DNA from: Dicyema japonicum
Taxonomy: Eukaryota > Dicyemida > Rhombozoa > Dicyemidae
NCBI GenBank assembly: GCA_011109175.1
Contig: RDEW01000032.1
Span: 216,404 to 280,403, forward strand
Length of the DNA stretch: 64,000 nucleotides
Direction: 5' to 3'
Every line of letters begins with the position of its first letter. Within the stretch, counting starts at the first letter, position 1. The notes under the pieces are model-generated. The model did not search any database and was not told the origin of the DNA. It was given only the letters and a program-made list of their open reading frames with translations. This document shows, piece after piece, positions 35,490 through 47,639 of this stretch. Made by a program: the position numbers and the translations under genes.

Positions 35490-36000
35490 TTGATAATTGT
35501 TATCTTAGAAAGATCCTTTGTTCTGAAGTGCGAAAAGAGGATCAATGTTTTAAAATGTTTATCTGGAATATGGAAGACAGGTAACCACCCAGTCTTGATG
35601 AACATTTACAAGCAATACATCGAACCATGCTTCTCGTACGCGTGTGTTTCGTGGGGACCTTCATTATCATGGAAGGCTTTCAGGACGTTCAAAAGAAGGC
35701 TTTCAGAATGACGGAGCGATGGTCTTGTGGGAGACACAGAACCGGACCGACTACTCTGGAGGCCCTCATTAAACAAAACTCCGGCATGCGGGAAGGTGGC
35801 CCTGCAAATACAGTCAGCCGCCCTGTACGAGCTTGTGTGGGTACGAGGGAGGAGCACCGGGAAAGAATGAGGATTTTGGCGGAGCGCATCGAGATCACGT
35901 GATAGTTAGTTTTGGTTTTACCGTGGTCTTAGGGGACTCGTCGCCTTACAAATGGGATCTTTTTAACGAGTCTCCTTCGGATTAGAACCCACCGCTGCAA
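35490..36000 (+). pseudogene. LINE C-terminal fragment
   Basis: The frames YKQYIEPCFSYACVSWGPSL and then VQKKAFRMTERWSCG reproduce the segment after the RT core (Y...I.P...Y...W, then VQ.KA.R.). The two parts are in different frames. The 3' flank with GACTCGTCGCCTTACAAATG and CTCCTTCGGATTAGAACCC is probably the 3' end of the same element. Confidence 0.7.
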
Positions 36001-36029
36001 TCCGATGTCATCAGACTTTACGTTCACCA

Positions 36030-36330
36030 AAACCTTTATTTTGGCAGGACACATGTCTTATTCTAAGAGCAAATGGACAGTCGTTAATCAACAGTAAGAA
36101 AGGGACCAAGGCATCAGGATATTTTAAACTTTTTTATTTTAGGTTGAATGCGAATTCCTAGCAGGTTACGAATGACTCGTCAATACATAAGACTGTCGAT
36201 GCATGAAACCTTCAGCTCAGTACAGTTAAAGTCCTCATCTCTTTATTGTGATATAACCTCTCGTCCCAAAGGAAACATCAGACGCACCAATGTCTGGTTC
36301 GAATCTCATTCGCCCCAAAACGGAGTTGCT
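36030..36330 (-). repeat. SINE-A, worn minus-strand copy
   Basis: TTGGCAGGACACATGTCTTA, AAATGGACAGTCGTTAATC and GCAGGTTACGAATGACTCG keep the order of SINE-A on the minus strand. Identity is low. Confidence 0.4.
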
Positions 36331-37263
36331 TTGAAAAGTCTGCTTTGAGGAGAAATAAGGGAATTATTAGTCACAAATATGAAGAAACAAACTTTCTACC
36401 AAACAATTATAATACGGTTTGCTTGTTAGTGCAAAAAAGGATCAACGACTTTAGGAAGACATGTTTGATTTCTTTATCGGTCAGCATCACAATACAACTT
36501 TAATCCGAAAGAGGTAGTTTGGCACTGTCATGTATCTACCACTAGGCAAACTATTTCGTAGTTGCTTGGTAGAGGAGAAAGGTTGTGTCTGCTCACTACG
36601 AATGCTGAGTTTACCTCGCAGAGACCAACATGAAAACCAACTTCCATTGCTACAAAATTGAAGATAAAGGCTTGTATCATAGTGAAGCTAAGAAGACATT
36701 CTGACAATAGAGGTACGTCACCGCCTCAACCATCCGACAAATTAACTGTCTACAAGATTCCGATAAGAAATGTCTATAAATTTATTTTTTAACAAAAAAA
36801 GTTGAGAAACTTATTTTCGATAAATTTAAATTTTTATTTTTCTAAAAAAATTTAAAAACCACACAAAAATCAATTTCTATTGTAGTGGTGCTGAAAGAAT
36901 TTTAGCGTGGAACATTTAATAAGAATTCCTCAAATGGAAACTCAGCTACAATTCAAATTTGTACCACACGAGATTCGAATCCAGACATTTGCTGAAACCC
37001 GATATTATGAACAATAGAAGCGTCGGATGCACATTGGACCCATCAGCGAATCTCGTGCATTTAAAAATTGGAAAAAATGAGAATTATCTATGATTAGTTG
37101 CATACGGGATGATGGTGGAAACGGACATTCATCCCCGGAGCATATCTCCCTTGCAGACATTAAAGGGAATTGTCATGAGTCAGGACCACAGGTTTTTTTA
37201 TTACTGACAATTACCACACAGACTGGTTAAAATGTCATGGATACTGCCACATAAATTTTCGGA

Positions 37264-37271
37264 TATAAATA
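37264..37271 (+). promoter_or_regulatory. TATA-box-like site of the small secreted gene
   Basis: ATATAAAT lies about 30 bp upstream of the ATG at 37299, so initiation would occur very near the start codon and leave almost no leader. In AT-rich DNA such a match can be chance. Confidence 0.3.
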
Positions 37272-37298
37272 CAGCGAATTAACTCGAATGGAAAAATA

Positions 37299-37498
37299 AT
37301 GCGATTTGTAGTATTTTTTGGTATATTAAATATTTCATGCTTAGTCCTCTTTGCTCTTCTTTTGACCTTCACAGCCCAGGCTGATTCTTCTGTATTAATG
37401 AAACTATAATATATTAGACTAATGCTACCACCAATGCTACTACGGTAGCTCCAAATGGACTGACTAGTGGAATTCTTGCAAAATGTAGTTTACTGTAA
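37299..37498 (+). CDS. Tiny secreted Thr/Asn-rich protein
   Basis: Exons 37299-37320, 37345-37391 and 37418-37498 with introns of 24 and 26 bp (GT to TTAG) encode 49 residues. Residues 1-20, MRFVVFFVLFALLLTFTAQA, are a textbook signal peptide with an A-x-A cleavage end. The mature part starts DSSTNATTNATTVAPNG, with two N-A-T sequons for N-glycosylation in a threonine-rich run, and ends ILAKCSLL. The signal peptide becomes regular only after removing intron 1, which supports the model (intron 1 is a multiple of 3 and could be kept). It is probably secreted or surface-attached and glycosylated. Family unknown. Confidence 0.58.
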
Positions 37499-39480
37499 AC
37501 ATGTAGATGTGATCCCAAGTACTCTACTTGGATACTTGCTCTTTAACTAACAAGCTTGTCACATTTGGGTTCGTTATAAACTAATATTTTGACTTGTTAT
37601 TTTTTTTACAATTCGAATATTTAAGTGAATTTTGTTTTTGGTTACTTTAAGTCTTTCGGTGTTTTCCCCTCCACCCCACTGAGCGGTTCCTACACGGTGG
37701 ACAGTGCCGCGGTTCATCTGTCTTGAAGATGCGAGTATAAAATTAGTTTAGAGCCCAGACAGTCAAAGTAGGTGACTTTTATGTGATATTTTGCGATTTT
37801 TAAATTACTAGTGACACTAATGAGCGTCCAATTGGGGACCCGCCATTTGCCGAAAACTACTAATTTCACTAATTTTCTGAAAAAACTACGTATTTTAATT
37901 CTAAGTCGACAGTAACTCGGTTTATTCAATTATTTTCAATATTTCTAACAATGTTGTAAATAATTGACAGTGAAACAAAAACAACAACAAAAACCTACTT
38001 CAAAAATCTGACACATTTTTAACTTCCATCATATTTTCAAACGGTGTTCTGTGAAACAATTTCGTGTGTGCAGACACCTCTAGAAAAATTACGATTACTG
38101 TGGCGCAAAAATAATTTTTTTGAAAACCTCTCCCCTAACCTTAAAAATAACCCGAAAGATTTATTCATGAACCCTTTCCTAAACCCTAATTTAAAATTCT
38201 ACGACATTTTCAGGCCGACAGAAACCTTAACCAAAACCTTAAACGTAATCACTGCCCCAACCTAACGCATCAACCTAATCTTAACCGTAACTGTCTCCTC
38301 GGGAAACGACAATTAAACTTTTCTTAGTGATTCTTCGTTTCACAACAAACATTTTTTTTAACGACAACTAAAATTTTCTTAGTGATTCTTCGTTCCGTTG
38401 CTATCTGAGAGACAACATGCTTCAATTATTTTTTATTTATAGTTCGCGGTTACTTAACAAAGGAAAAATTCCTTTTCTAGAAGCTATTGAATTTTCTTGT
38501 CTTTTCCTGTACCAGTTTGATCAATCTGTTGTTTGATTGACAATTTAAACTTGGGATGTCTCTTCAAAGACTGTTAATCATTTTACTTCAGTATTCATCA
38601 CTTGAAACCAATAAATCTCGAAATCCACTGAGTTGCAGATTTAAATGATGAACGTATATTGGTGGAGGAATTCGAGCAAAGATGGACAGTCCTTGTAGTT
38701 ATAGGAACAGATTTTTTATGTATCTTAAACTGGGAGTACGTGAGAAAGGTGAATGATAAAACGGTACTCTGGTAGAACAATGTAAGGAATGGAGGAAACG
38801 ACGGGAAACTTGCGACCAAGTAGTAAGTGGAGGGGATCACACCCAAGTTCACTGCTGTATGACCTCCTTGCCACTAAGCAGGCATGTTTCTTGGTATAGA
38901 ATTAGCCAGTACATCAAATGGGGGACATTCAGTTATTGGAGCAATTTGTTCAGTATATTTGGAATTTATTAGTTTTCTTAGAAAGCCATTTTCATTCCAA
39001 TTTGTAGCTTTCTGATAGAGTAGGCTCAACAACTTTATTTAAACAATCAATTCGAGGACCATACGGCTGCAACCCTAACGGTCTGGGTATACTCTCTTCA
39101 GGATTGGCAGTGAGATTCGCTCAAATAGTCACCATCGCTCGCAGAGATCGTCTCGAAATCTGATTCCTTAGTCGACCCAGGAAAGCGAGAGTCGAAGTCA
39201 CAAAGGTACCGGACGTTTGTATTTCCAGTGGAAAGAACAAAACATCGACGGTTTTGGTCTTTCGGTTTTCTCTCGACCGACAGGTTCTCGAGGCACTTCT
39301 AGCTGTTTTATTTATATCAGCTGATAAAGGATAATATATCTGATTTCCTACAATTTATTTAAAATTTCAACGTGTAAGAAATCTGGGGTTTCTGAGAGGA
39401 GGATATTACGGGTTTTTCTTCCAACCGATTTCTGTAGAAACAACTAAAGTGCTTAACCCAGCATATAGAATTCGTCGAAT
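37499..39480. other. No gene recognised
   Basis: It contains a near-duplicate: ACTTTTCTTAGTGATTCTTC at about 38316 and again TTTTCTTAGTGATTCTTCG at about 38372. An ACCCTAAC-like run (AACCCTAATTT, CCTTAACCAAAACC, AACCGTAAC) lies at 38170-38290. No coding feature is convincing. Confidence 0.4.
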
Positions 39481-39934
39481 CAATGGGCTGATTTACAGCT
39501 AAAATGCATTGGCTTAGGATCATGAGGAGTAATCCATTCACCATGGACGATGCATTACAAGACTGGGTGCGCCTACTCAGTTTTGCGCCTCATGCTTTTG
39601 AACTTGATCGAGATGATCACGGAAAGGTGTTTCTCGCTGACCAACATTCGTTTTTTTATGAGAGGTACCCAAATCTCCAGTTTCCCATATCTTTAAGCAT
39701 ACGCGGGAGACACATAGTAAAACATGAAGTAGAAGTTCTCCGTCATAAAAATATGTTTACTCTAAGTTAATCGAAGGTAGTACCCGGGCAGCCATCTGGG
39801 CACTTTTCTCAAGTGGAACACGAAAACCACAAGTCCATCCTAGCCCTAACGAATTACTTCAAAGGTATTCAGATAGTTTTGTCTAAACAGTGGTGATTTC
39901 CACATCACTATTTACTTGGTCGAAGGATTCCTTT

Positions 39935-40240
39935 CTGCTCTTTGTCAGTCCATACTAACCTTAGGAAGCAAATGGACCCCACAATATCCGTACAGGTAAC
40001 AGAGAAGATCCTGGTTATCTTATCATTTATTTCAGCTGATATAAAGGACCACATTCGAACTGGAAATTTTTACTACGATCCTACACACGTTCTTGGAAAG
40101 GGCTCTAATAGAACAGTGCGGCGGATGTGTTTTCCTGGGTTGTGTGTTCTACTATTCCCTGACAGGTGGAGAACATCTTTTCGGGGATTCCTTTAATAGA
40201 CAGGCTCATATTATGGAGGAAGTTGATATTTTGACAAACT
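39935..40240 (+). pseudogene. IRE1-like kinase remnant with deleted core
   Basis: IRE1 is the ER-membrane kinase/RNase of the unfolded-protein response. The first part reads SADIKDHIRTGNFYYDPTHV and LGKGSNRTV, matching the start of the kinase domain and a damaged glycine loop (usual form GxGxxGTV). Directly after it comes DVFS-W, a 1-nt frameshift, and GCVFYYSLTGGEHLFGDSF then NRQAHIM, a signature of the IRE1 C-lobe. About 200 residues with the catalytic HRD and DFG motifs should lie between these and are missing. The RNase part is not found. An upstream frame at 39504-39770 is open but I cannot tie it to IRE1. A hAT element follows at 40356. Confidence 0.75.
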
Positions 40241-40347
40241 CAGTGCTGAACGTGATTTTTGTTAGGTATTTAGATGATAATGCTGCAATCTCTAATTCGT
40301 AAGATAGTTAACACAATCGTAGACTATACAACTAACCTTTGTGCCTG

Positions 40348-42586
40348 GACTAGACCCGTGATTCTCAACCGTGGTGCATGTGCACCATTTTTGGTACATG
40401 AATAATACTCGAATGGTGCATGGAAAAAAATTGGTACATGGTATTATTTTTTAAATATTTTTTATTATCAGTAATTAGTTCATTACGATGGTTAACCATT
40501 ATCATTTGATACTTATAAATACTCGTGTCAATCACATGTCTGGTGGTAATTCTCGTACTCTTCGGATTTATCGTAAAGATTGTCTGAAATATGGATTTAT
40601 CCCTTCCAGTGGATACAATTCTAAGCCTTTTTGTATAATCTGCAAAAATTCTTTTGCCAATAGTTTCATGAAATTGTCAAGATTAACACACCATTTGAGG
40701 ACTAGACATCCAAATCTAATCGGATCTTCGCTTGAATATTTTCAAAATATAAAAAACAAGATTGATGAACCTACTACCCTTCAAAAGTTAATCGCTCATC
40801 ATGCTCTTGCACGAAAAAGTATTCATTTTAACCTATTTCATAGATGTGTTACTTGCATCCTACAAAATTGCCCACATTGTTGCTAAAAATAATGCTACCC
40901 ATGTTTCGGGTGAATCGTTAATAATACCTTTTATCGCAGTTGTTTTACAAGATATGTTGGGACATAATCTATCTGAAATTTTACAAGTAGTGCGACCATT
41001 TTGATGTTCCTAGAATTTACATTTGAGTAATGATACGATTCGTCGCCGAATTGACGAAATGGCTGAAAGCGTCGAGGATTCCTAAAAAATATACTTAGAA
41101 AAACTGTTTTTCCTTGCAGATTGACGAATGTCTGTTATGTGATAATAAATCTATATTAATGGCCTATGTTAGGTAGGTATTTTAAATAATATTTTGCTTA
41201 GATTTTTTGACAAACAAGTAGTTTTTTGTGAAGAGGTTTTGTTTATCAGACCTTTGATAACAGACTCTACCGGAGAGTCAATTTTTAATGTATTGAAAAC
41301 TTATTTTGAAGAAAAAAAATTCCATTTTCCAATTTAATCACATGTGCTACGGACGGTGCAATAGTCATGGTTGGCAAGTACAAAGGATTTGCGTCTTTTT
41401 TGAAACAAAAATGTCAGAATTTAATTCATATTCATTGCGTATTACACCGCCATCATCTGGTTTCAAAAAAAATCTTCGCTTTTTTAAATCAAGTGCTGAA
41501 TCTCGTCATAAAAACGATCAATCGAATTAAAACAAGTCCAAAATCTGATAGGATCTTTAGGAAATTTTGTATAGATAGGAATGAAGATTATTTAAGACTC
41601 TTGTATCATACTAAGTTTATTTTAGAGTTTTTTATATTCTTTAGGTTCGCTGGTTGTCCAAAGGCACTGCTTTACAAAGATTTGTAAACTTTTTACCAGC
41701 TATTTTGGACTTTCTTGAATCGGAAAAAGAAGAGGAATTAGCAAGATCGATTTCAGAAAATGAGAAATATATCTATTATTTAAATTGGATTTTTGATAAA
41801 TTGAATGAAATTTCCTTGAAATTGCAGAGAAATTTTGTAACTATGTTTGACGTCAGAGTTACAATAATTACATTTTGTGAAAAGTTAAAGGATTATAGAC
41901 ATAACATTCAGGAGAATACGATTTTCTATATCCAGTATGTGAAGCATTTAATCAATTTGATATAAAAATTTTTGTTGACCATCTAATTAATTTGGAAAAG
42001 GAAATGACAATCAGATTTGAAGACGTGATTAATATGGAAATACCAAGATGGATGATAAATCCTTTTTTGACTAGCACTGTAGAGGTGCAAATGGATTTGC
42101 AAGATGAATTTATTGGTATTTTTATCATTATTATTTTTATAGAAATTAAATATAATTATTCTTACAAGATTTTGTTTGAAAACCAAGATTTGTCTACCTT
42201 TTGAAGAAAAAAGGAATTTAAAGACAAATATCCAAAGATTTGGGAACAAATAATTAAAATTTTATTATGTTTTCCAACGACATATCTTGTGGAATCAGGA
42301 TTCAGCGTAGTAAACAGGATATTGAGCGATGAACGTAACAAGCTTGATATCTGCTCGCAAAAAGATGTCAGATTATTTTCAACACGCTTAGACCCTGATA
42401 TTCAGAAACTAGTTAAATGCATGAAAACCAAGGCTCTCATTAAATAGTTAAAAAAAGATTTTAAGTCCTAAATTTAATTAAAAGAATAAATAAGTCTTTG
42501 TTTCTTTGGTACACGAAATAACTTGGTTTGGTACACTGATTTTTTTTGGTACACCAAAAAAAAGGTTGAGAATCACTGGACTAGAC
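40348..42586 (+). mobile_element. hAT transposon with perfect target duplication
   Basis: The element covers 40356-42578 (2,223 bp). The 8-bp target repeat GACTAGAC is identical at 40348-40355 and 42579-42586. Terminal inverted repeats are CCGTGATTCTCAACC (left) and CAGTGATTCTCAACC (right, reverse complement), with one mismatch. Subterminal GGTACA/TGTACC and GTGCA motifs recur at both ends. The inside carries one decayed transposase gene on the plus strand. The identical target repeats suggest a fairly late insertion, but the transposase is already broken, so it may have been moved in trans. Confidence 0.93.
40488..42447 (+). pseudogene. hAT transposase (ZBED/SCAND3-like), broken
   Basis: The N-terminus has a BED finger: FCIICKNSFANSFMKLSRL then HHLRTRHP. 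Then follow YKIAHIVAKNNATHVSGESL and IPFIAVVLQDMLG, and LSNDTIRRRIDEMAESV, both diagnostic of this transposase group. RWLSKG-type sequence (LSKGTALQRFVNFLPAILDF) and, at the end, the dimerisation region FPTTYLVESGFSVVN with KLDICSQKDVRLFSTRLDP complete it. The parts lie in all three frames with several stops, so no full protein is made. Length and domain order are those of a complete transposase of about 600 residues. Confidence 0.9.
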
Positions 42587-43199
42587 CATATACACATCCT
42601 TTTACTTCTTAATTTTGATGTTTTGAACCTTGTCGTATTAGAGCGACGGATATTCCTGTATCTCCATTCTAGGACACTCTTCTATTCTCGAACCAGTTGG
42701 TCCTCACAGGCTTGAAGGCTGGACAGGAAACGACTAGATGGGATGAGCATTTTACCCGTTGAAGCTTGGAAACTATGTCTGGGACGTCACCTGAACCGAC
42801 AACTTGCCACTTGCAATCTACTCCAGAGTTTTGTTACCCATTATTTTTTTCACTTGAAGTGACCGGGGTAAATAAATAATAAATTCAAGAGAATATATTC
42901 AACAATAAAGACTTATCAAATGGATAAGACGATTCCTGAGACGCTTGATAATAATAGAGGTATATCTTCCCATGATCCCTCTCCGTAGATCACAGCATCA
43001 AAATGTCAAAAACAGATAAAAATTAGACGAAGAGCATATATCAATAGGATATAAAATTAGCATGCAGCAGGAAAATGACGGTAATCAAAATACAAGGTTT
43101 TCATTGAATAATAAAATTTCTTCCAAAAATACAAAATATGAATTTAATTTTAAAAAATAGTTTAATTTGGCAACGAGTCCACGGTATGGACGGTGACAG

Positions 43200-43720
43200 T
43201 TAATATGAAAATAATACTGGATATCATAAAATGTGCCAGAAATCGATTAAAAAATTCATAATATTTGGAAAATCAATAATTCTACATGCGAATAATGGCA
43301 AAGAATTTGTGAATGATAAAACTTCCGAATTATGTTTGGACAAACGGATTAAACATGTCAGGGATCTGGCAAAGATACCTTGGGTACAAGGCCAAGTAGA
43401 AAATTTAGTAAAACAACATTCGATGATGACAAGTTCGTCAATTCAGGGTACATTCAACTACGTCTCATGCACCCTTTGAACTTATGTTTGGTGATAAAAC
43501 AGAGGAAATTTTGGACATGCCTTACTCAGAGAAAGAAATCGACGAATTATTCAAAAAAATGGATTCATGTTATGTGGAAGAACAAAATGACGCAAGTGTG
43601 TACATTTTTTGGTTTTGGACGGCAAATAGAGTTACAGGGACGTTTTATAAGTTGTCAAATTGAAGAAATACCACGTGGACAATCTCCCGTGAAAAAATGA
43701 GAGAATGTGCCAGGGGAGAA
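43200..43720 (+). pseudogene. DDE integrase-like remnant
   Basis: SIILHANNGKEFVNDKTSEL, then IKHVRDLAKIPWVQGQVENL matches the second half of a retroviral-type integrase core (HSDNG.EF.N ... H......Q.Q.E). The first catalytic region is missing and Asn stands at the second catalytic aspartate. A later frame reads PFELMFGDKTEEI. This could be a Ginger-type or LTR-type integrase. It is inactive. Confidence 0.65.
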
Positions 43721-44639
43721 GAAATATGTCAGGAGAGTCGCTTGTAATATCCTGTTCCAACTACGACGAAAATCGTACGACGACTAAGGCTGTCGAGTTT
43801 TTCAATCTCGCGGAGTAAAGATGTTAAGAAAGAGGTTATGGAAAATTGACATAACGATTTTTGAATTAACGTTCTGTCCTTGGAGAGAACCCTGTATGGG
43901 CAGGCATGCCAGGGGGAGTAACAGTTAGCAATCACTGGCTCCTCTTGTAGTCGTGAACGCATTGTCTACCAAGACATACGTATTTATTTAACTTTAGGGT
44001 CTCAGCCTTCTCCGAAGCAAAGCCCGAGTTAGTTGCTGTCGTTGGAAGGTTGGAGGGAGAGAAGCTATCGACACAAGTAACGTCTAGGAAAGGTATTTAC
44101 CACTTTCCCATGGAAGAAAATGGTTCTGCCCAGATTTGGTTAGCTTGAGCAAGTCCAAGCCGCTCCAATTGGACAGGAAACGTATCTCTTAGTGGACAGT
44201 TCATTTTGAACCAGTTGCCGTGGAAACGGATCATAGGGAAAAAGTCACTGGTCCTGCTAAACAGAACCGGCTCATCGCCAGGAAAATAATGATAGGAGAG
44301 AAAGGAGCTGGCTCATTGAGTGCATTTCCTTGCAATTCGTCAGGGAAATTCCTCAATTATGAGAGCAGCCAGCATTTGTTAACTGTTAATTTTTGCGTTA
44401 TATAAAATTGGTTAATTCTCAAAAAAATTAAATTTTCGTACACGTGCCAGTTCTGTAAGGAGACGGAAACCCGCTTAGCCTGTCCTTTTCCAAGGCAAAA
44501 GAAAGTCGATTGGCTATGAAGGTCCCCTCCCCAATGGGATTCATCTGCAGGGGTAAAAGAAGGCTCTCTCGTACGGAGTGTGAACAATAAGAGACCACAA
44601 TGTTGGATAAATCGTTTGATTGCGGGAACTGTGATTACT

Positions 44640-44800
44640 TGACTGTTTGTTCAGATTTGTTTATTACAGTTGTAGTACCTATCGGGGTTGGTATGAGACA
44701 ATCTTCGGCGGACGACCTGGACTACTAAGAAAACTAGCGCGAAACAGAGGATCATGGTCGAGGCTGACGGAGAGGATGATTTGGAATACGGAAAGGAAAC
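44640..44800 (+). pseudogene. LINE C-terminal scrap
   Basis: YYSCSTYRGWYETIFGGRPG followed by LARNRGSWSRLTERMIW resembles the end of the LINE polyprotein seen at 17742-18107 (FRGRPR ... FDRGRWKRLI). Nothing upstream belongs to it. Confidence 0.4.
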
Positions 44801-45359
44801 TTAACAAATTTTATGTTTTCTCGGAGTGCTTTTTGATAATAAAATGTAGTAGTTTTGAAAAAGCATTAGATTCAGAAATGCTCTCTTTATTAAGTTTTCC
44901 TACTCCCTAGAGAAGTTCCATAATGACAGATATGGACGGAAGTGATGCTCGAACAAAATGTGTCTTTTTATGACCGTGGGAACCGGGATCATTTACTTAG
45001 TTGCCAACTCTCTTTCTTTTTAATCTGGCGATCCCAAAACAATAAATATTAAGTTGAAATATGTACTACAATAATATATATATTTTACAATTTTTTAGTA
45101 CTGAAATTAATAGTTTCCTTGGGATTCAAAAAACGTGTTATTGAGTGGTTTTTGGTGCATAGAATAGTATTGGTATGCATAATCCCAATCTCTGCATCTC
45201 CTAAGTATCATCCCTCTGTATCCCCTGAGTAGCATCTTCATCTGTTTTTCGAATATCCTGTTCCAACTACGAGGAAAATCGTACCGATATGGCACTGCTC
45301 GTCATACCTCTGCATATGAAGGGAGGTACCCATAAGCACGTGAATACTTCGGGTTTCTC

Positions 45360-45575
45360 TTGCGCAGTGCTCCTTGCTATCCTTTAACTAAGGAGGAATT
45401 TGCAAGGTTTGCGGAACTATCGAAAATCTTATTCGAGGTTTCAAAGACCGCACTAAAGTATCTGGGACTTATCTTCAAAAATAACCCTGTGTTTGTTAAT
45501 TTCTTGGGGAGACAGTCCGGTAGAAGTCAATTGATGAGCGCTACCGTTTCGTATTACTTTCCATCACTTAATTAG
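45360..45575 (+). CDS. Unidentified open frame
   Basis: A 71-residue frame reads LTKEEFARFAELSKILFEV then FKNNPVFVNFLGRQSGRSQ and ends SYYFPSLN. It is preceded by TTTCTCTTGCGCAG, a good splice acceptor, so it could be a last exon. I find no family and no joined upstream exon. Upstream, 45250-45285 repeats a 35-bp string also present at 43745-43780. Confidence 0.25.
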   Translation: MRSAPCYPLTKEEFARFAELSKILFEVSKTALKYLGLIFKNNPVFVNFLGRQSGRSQLMSATVSYYFPSLN

Positions 45576-46504
45576 AACTGTTAATTTATAATAACTTACT
45601 TATCTTCTAACTAGTTTTTATATCCCATTTTTCTTTTTATAGGTTTCCGTATTTCATCAAAGTCATCCGTTTTTTTCAGTTGTTCCCAATTCAGGCATAA
45701 TCGTGATGCAGACAAGAAAAAGTGCAACAAAAGGCCTTCGTAGCACTTTTTTAAATCCAAAATTAATTCTTTTTTTAACTTTTTATTTATTTATTTAAAA
45801 ATTACAATTTATTTGATGTTGAGATCACACTATGTTTAGAGATAATTTAAACCAAAAGCATAGCTCTATTTTTACTCTGTGGCGTCAATCTGGTCATTTT
45901 CACGATTGCGTTAGAAGCCGCAGAAATCCGTAAATATCAATAGAAACCCACGCCTATTTGATTTCTGCACATAAAGAGCGTCGTGGATACAGTAAAGAGT
46001 GGTAACTATTGAGAGCCTTGCTGAATCCTCGCGTGTCTGTTGTGGAATACCGGGATAACTTGATCAGCGTTTCTCTTTGGGTTAAAGCCAATAAACTAAA
46101 GTTTTTCATTTTAACCAATAAATGGCTATTCAGACAGAGAACAAGCATCTTTTGGAGTGCCTAGAAGGATGCGAATTTCCACTTTATCTTTTGCAAGCTT
46201 CAATGCAAGTCCTCAATTACGGTAGTTGATCCACGTGGCTATTTCTTCAAACTGAAAATTTATAAAGCCGTCTGAAGTAAACAGGTTAGGTAGGAAAGGT
46301 TTTTTCATGTTAAATTGACACTGAGCACCGCCACAGCAGGTGAACCGCATGATGTAGAGGAACCTTCCAGAAAACGATAATCACTGGTGGATAGTTCGAG
46401 GAGAACTTTGAAATTGGTAAAGCTGAGTCACTCAATCAGTTGAATTTAACACTTTATTTCTGGGTTGTCTTCAAGATGGCGACGAGTTCTTCTGGCTGAA
46501 GGGG

Positions 46505-46595
46505 ATCCTCCTACCTTTTCCATGACCAACTCCCTGGTAAAGATTCCCAATATGTAGACTCTTCCGCCTAAGAATGAAGTGATGTCTGGCCGATA
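46505..46595 (-). CDS. Exon-like block shared with 49518
   Basis: The minus strand reads DITSFLGGRVYILGIFTREL. The same block occurs on the plus strand at 49518 as DITSFIGGRVFIMVILISKV. In this frame the differences are mostly silent or conservative (L/I, Y/F, L/M, F/L), while the other frames show radical changes. That supports real coding in this frame. Both blocks follow a CAG acceptor-like triplet. Family unknown. Surrounding exons could not be fixed. Confidence 0.4.
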
Positions 46596-47220
46596 GGGCG
46601 ATGCTGAAGATGGTAGAGGGGCGATCTACTTATCCACCTCTATTCGGAAACAGCTACACGTGGACACTTGGTTAGACGAAAATTTTTATTTTCTAGTTGT
46701 TGCCTGCTTACCTTCTATTATTGGAAACTTAAAAATTGAAATAATGGCACTACAAACGTTTCCGTGATAGAAACCTGAAAAGTAACTAAAATATAAGCTG
46801 ACTCCACCCCAATGAGAAGTGGAACTAGTATCCTCATCGGTATTGACCTCTTTCGTCGTTTTGGGTCACTTAGCTGATGGCATTCTGTTTTACACTATAA
46901 CTTTGGGTCAATGAATAAATACTAAAACGTAAGAACTTGTTTTGGGATACTTTCGTAGCGGGATAAGATAGTTCTGTAGGATGAGTTCAATTTATTATTG
47001 ATGATCGAATTAAACTCAACTGGGTTACCATTAAGCTTTAAATTTTAGATTTTTGTTAATATTTCAATATCGTTAAACCATTTGTACAAGTATTCTATAA
47101 AATTCAAATTATTTTTTAATTAAATTTAAATTATATAAAAAATAATTAAATTAATATTGGGAGGCTGAATCTCCAGGCTGTTTCCTCTGAAAATAGCCAT
47201 CACTTAATGTCACAAAAGTG

Positions 47221-47415
47221 ATGGAACGTCTAGTGGACAAACAGCACAACTTCCTAAAAATGGCAAAGTCTTCAGGAAGCCCCCAAGAAGAGTTGATTCT
47301 TGCCTAAATGAGTGTACTCGTAAAATTGAACACAAACCTCCTCCCTTTTGAACTTCTTGAAAGATTCCAGACAAAGCTGGAACAGGGGAAGATCATTGAC
47401 ATCGGGATCATTTAA
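47221..47415 (+). CDS. Candidate small spliced gene
   Basis: Exons 47221-47291 and 47313-47415 with a 21-bp GT-AG intron encode about 57 residues. The sequence starts MERLVDKQHNFLKMAKSSG, runs across the splice as SPQEDVLVKLNTNLLPF and continues ELLERFQTKLEQGKI. Without the splice the frame meets TAA. It looks helical. No signal or membrane part is visible. Upstream exons are possible, since the frame stays open to a TAG at 47194. I do not recognise it. Confidence 0.35.
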
Positions 47416-47639
47416 TTAGACGATAAATCTTTCCTCTTCTTGTGTTCCCGAGGTTATAAAATAATCGCTAGTGAGATGCCATCCTGTCTCACATATATCC
47501 TTGTTGACTTTTTGGATCATATTCCTTTAAATTAAAAATTAATCCCATCATTGCTTCATAAAAGGTCAGCGATATCTTATAAATGGGGAGGGTCCCGATG
47601 ATTTATCCTTTAATAAAGGAGTGTTGAAGAGGTTGGTTA

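Noticed and set aside
38170-38290. Interstitial telomere repeat
   Set aside because: ACCCTAA-like strings are irregular and not in tandem.
39504-39770. Part of the IRE1 gene
   Set aside because: IVKHEVEVLRHKN looked like the kinase alphaC helix, but it lies before the glycine loop, which is the wrong order, and the rest does not match.
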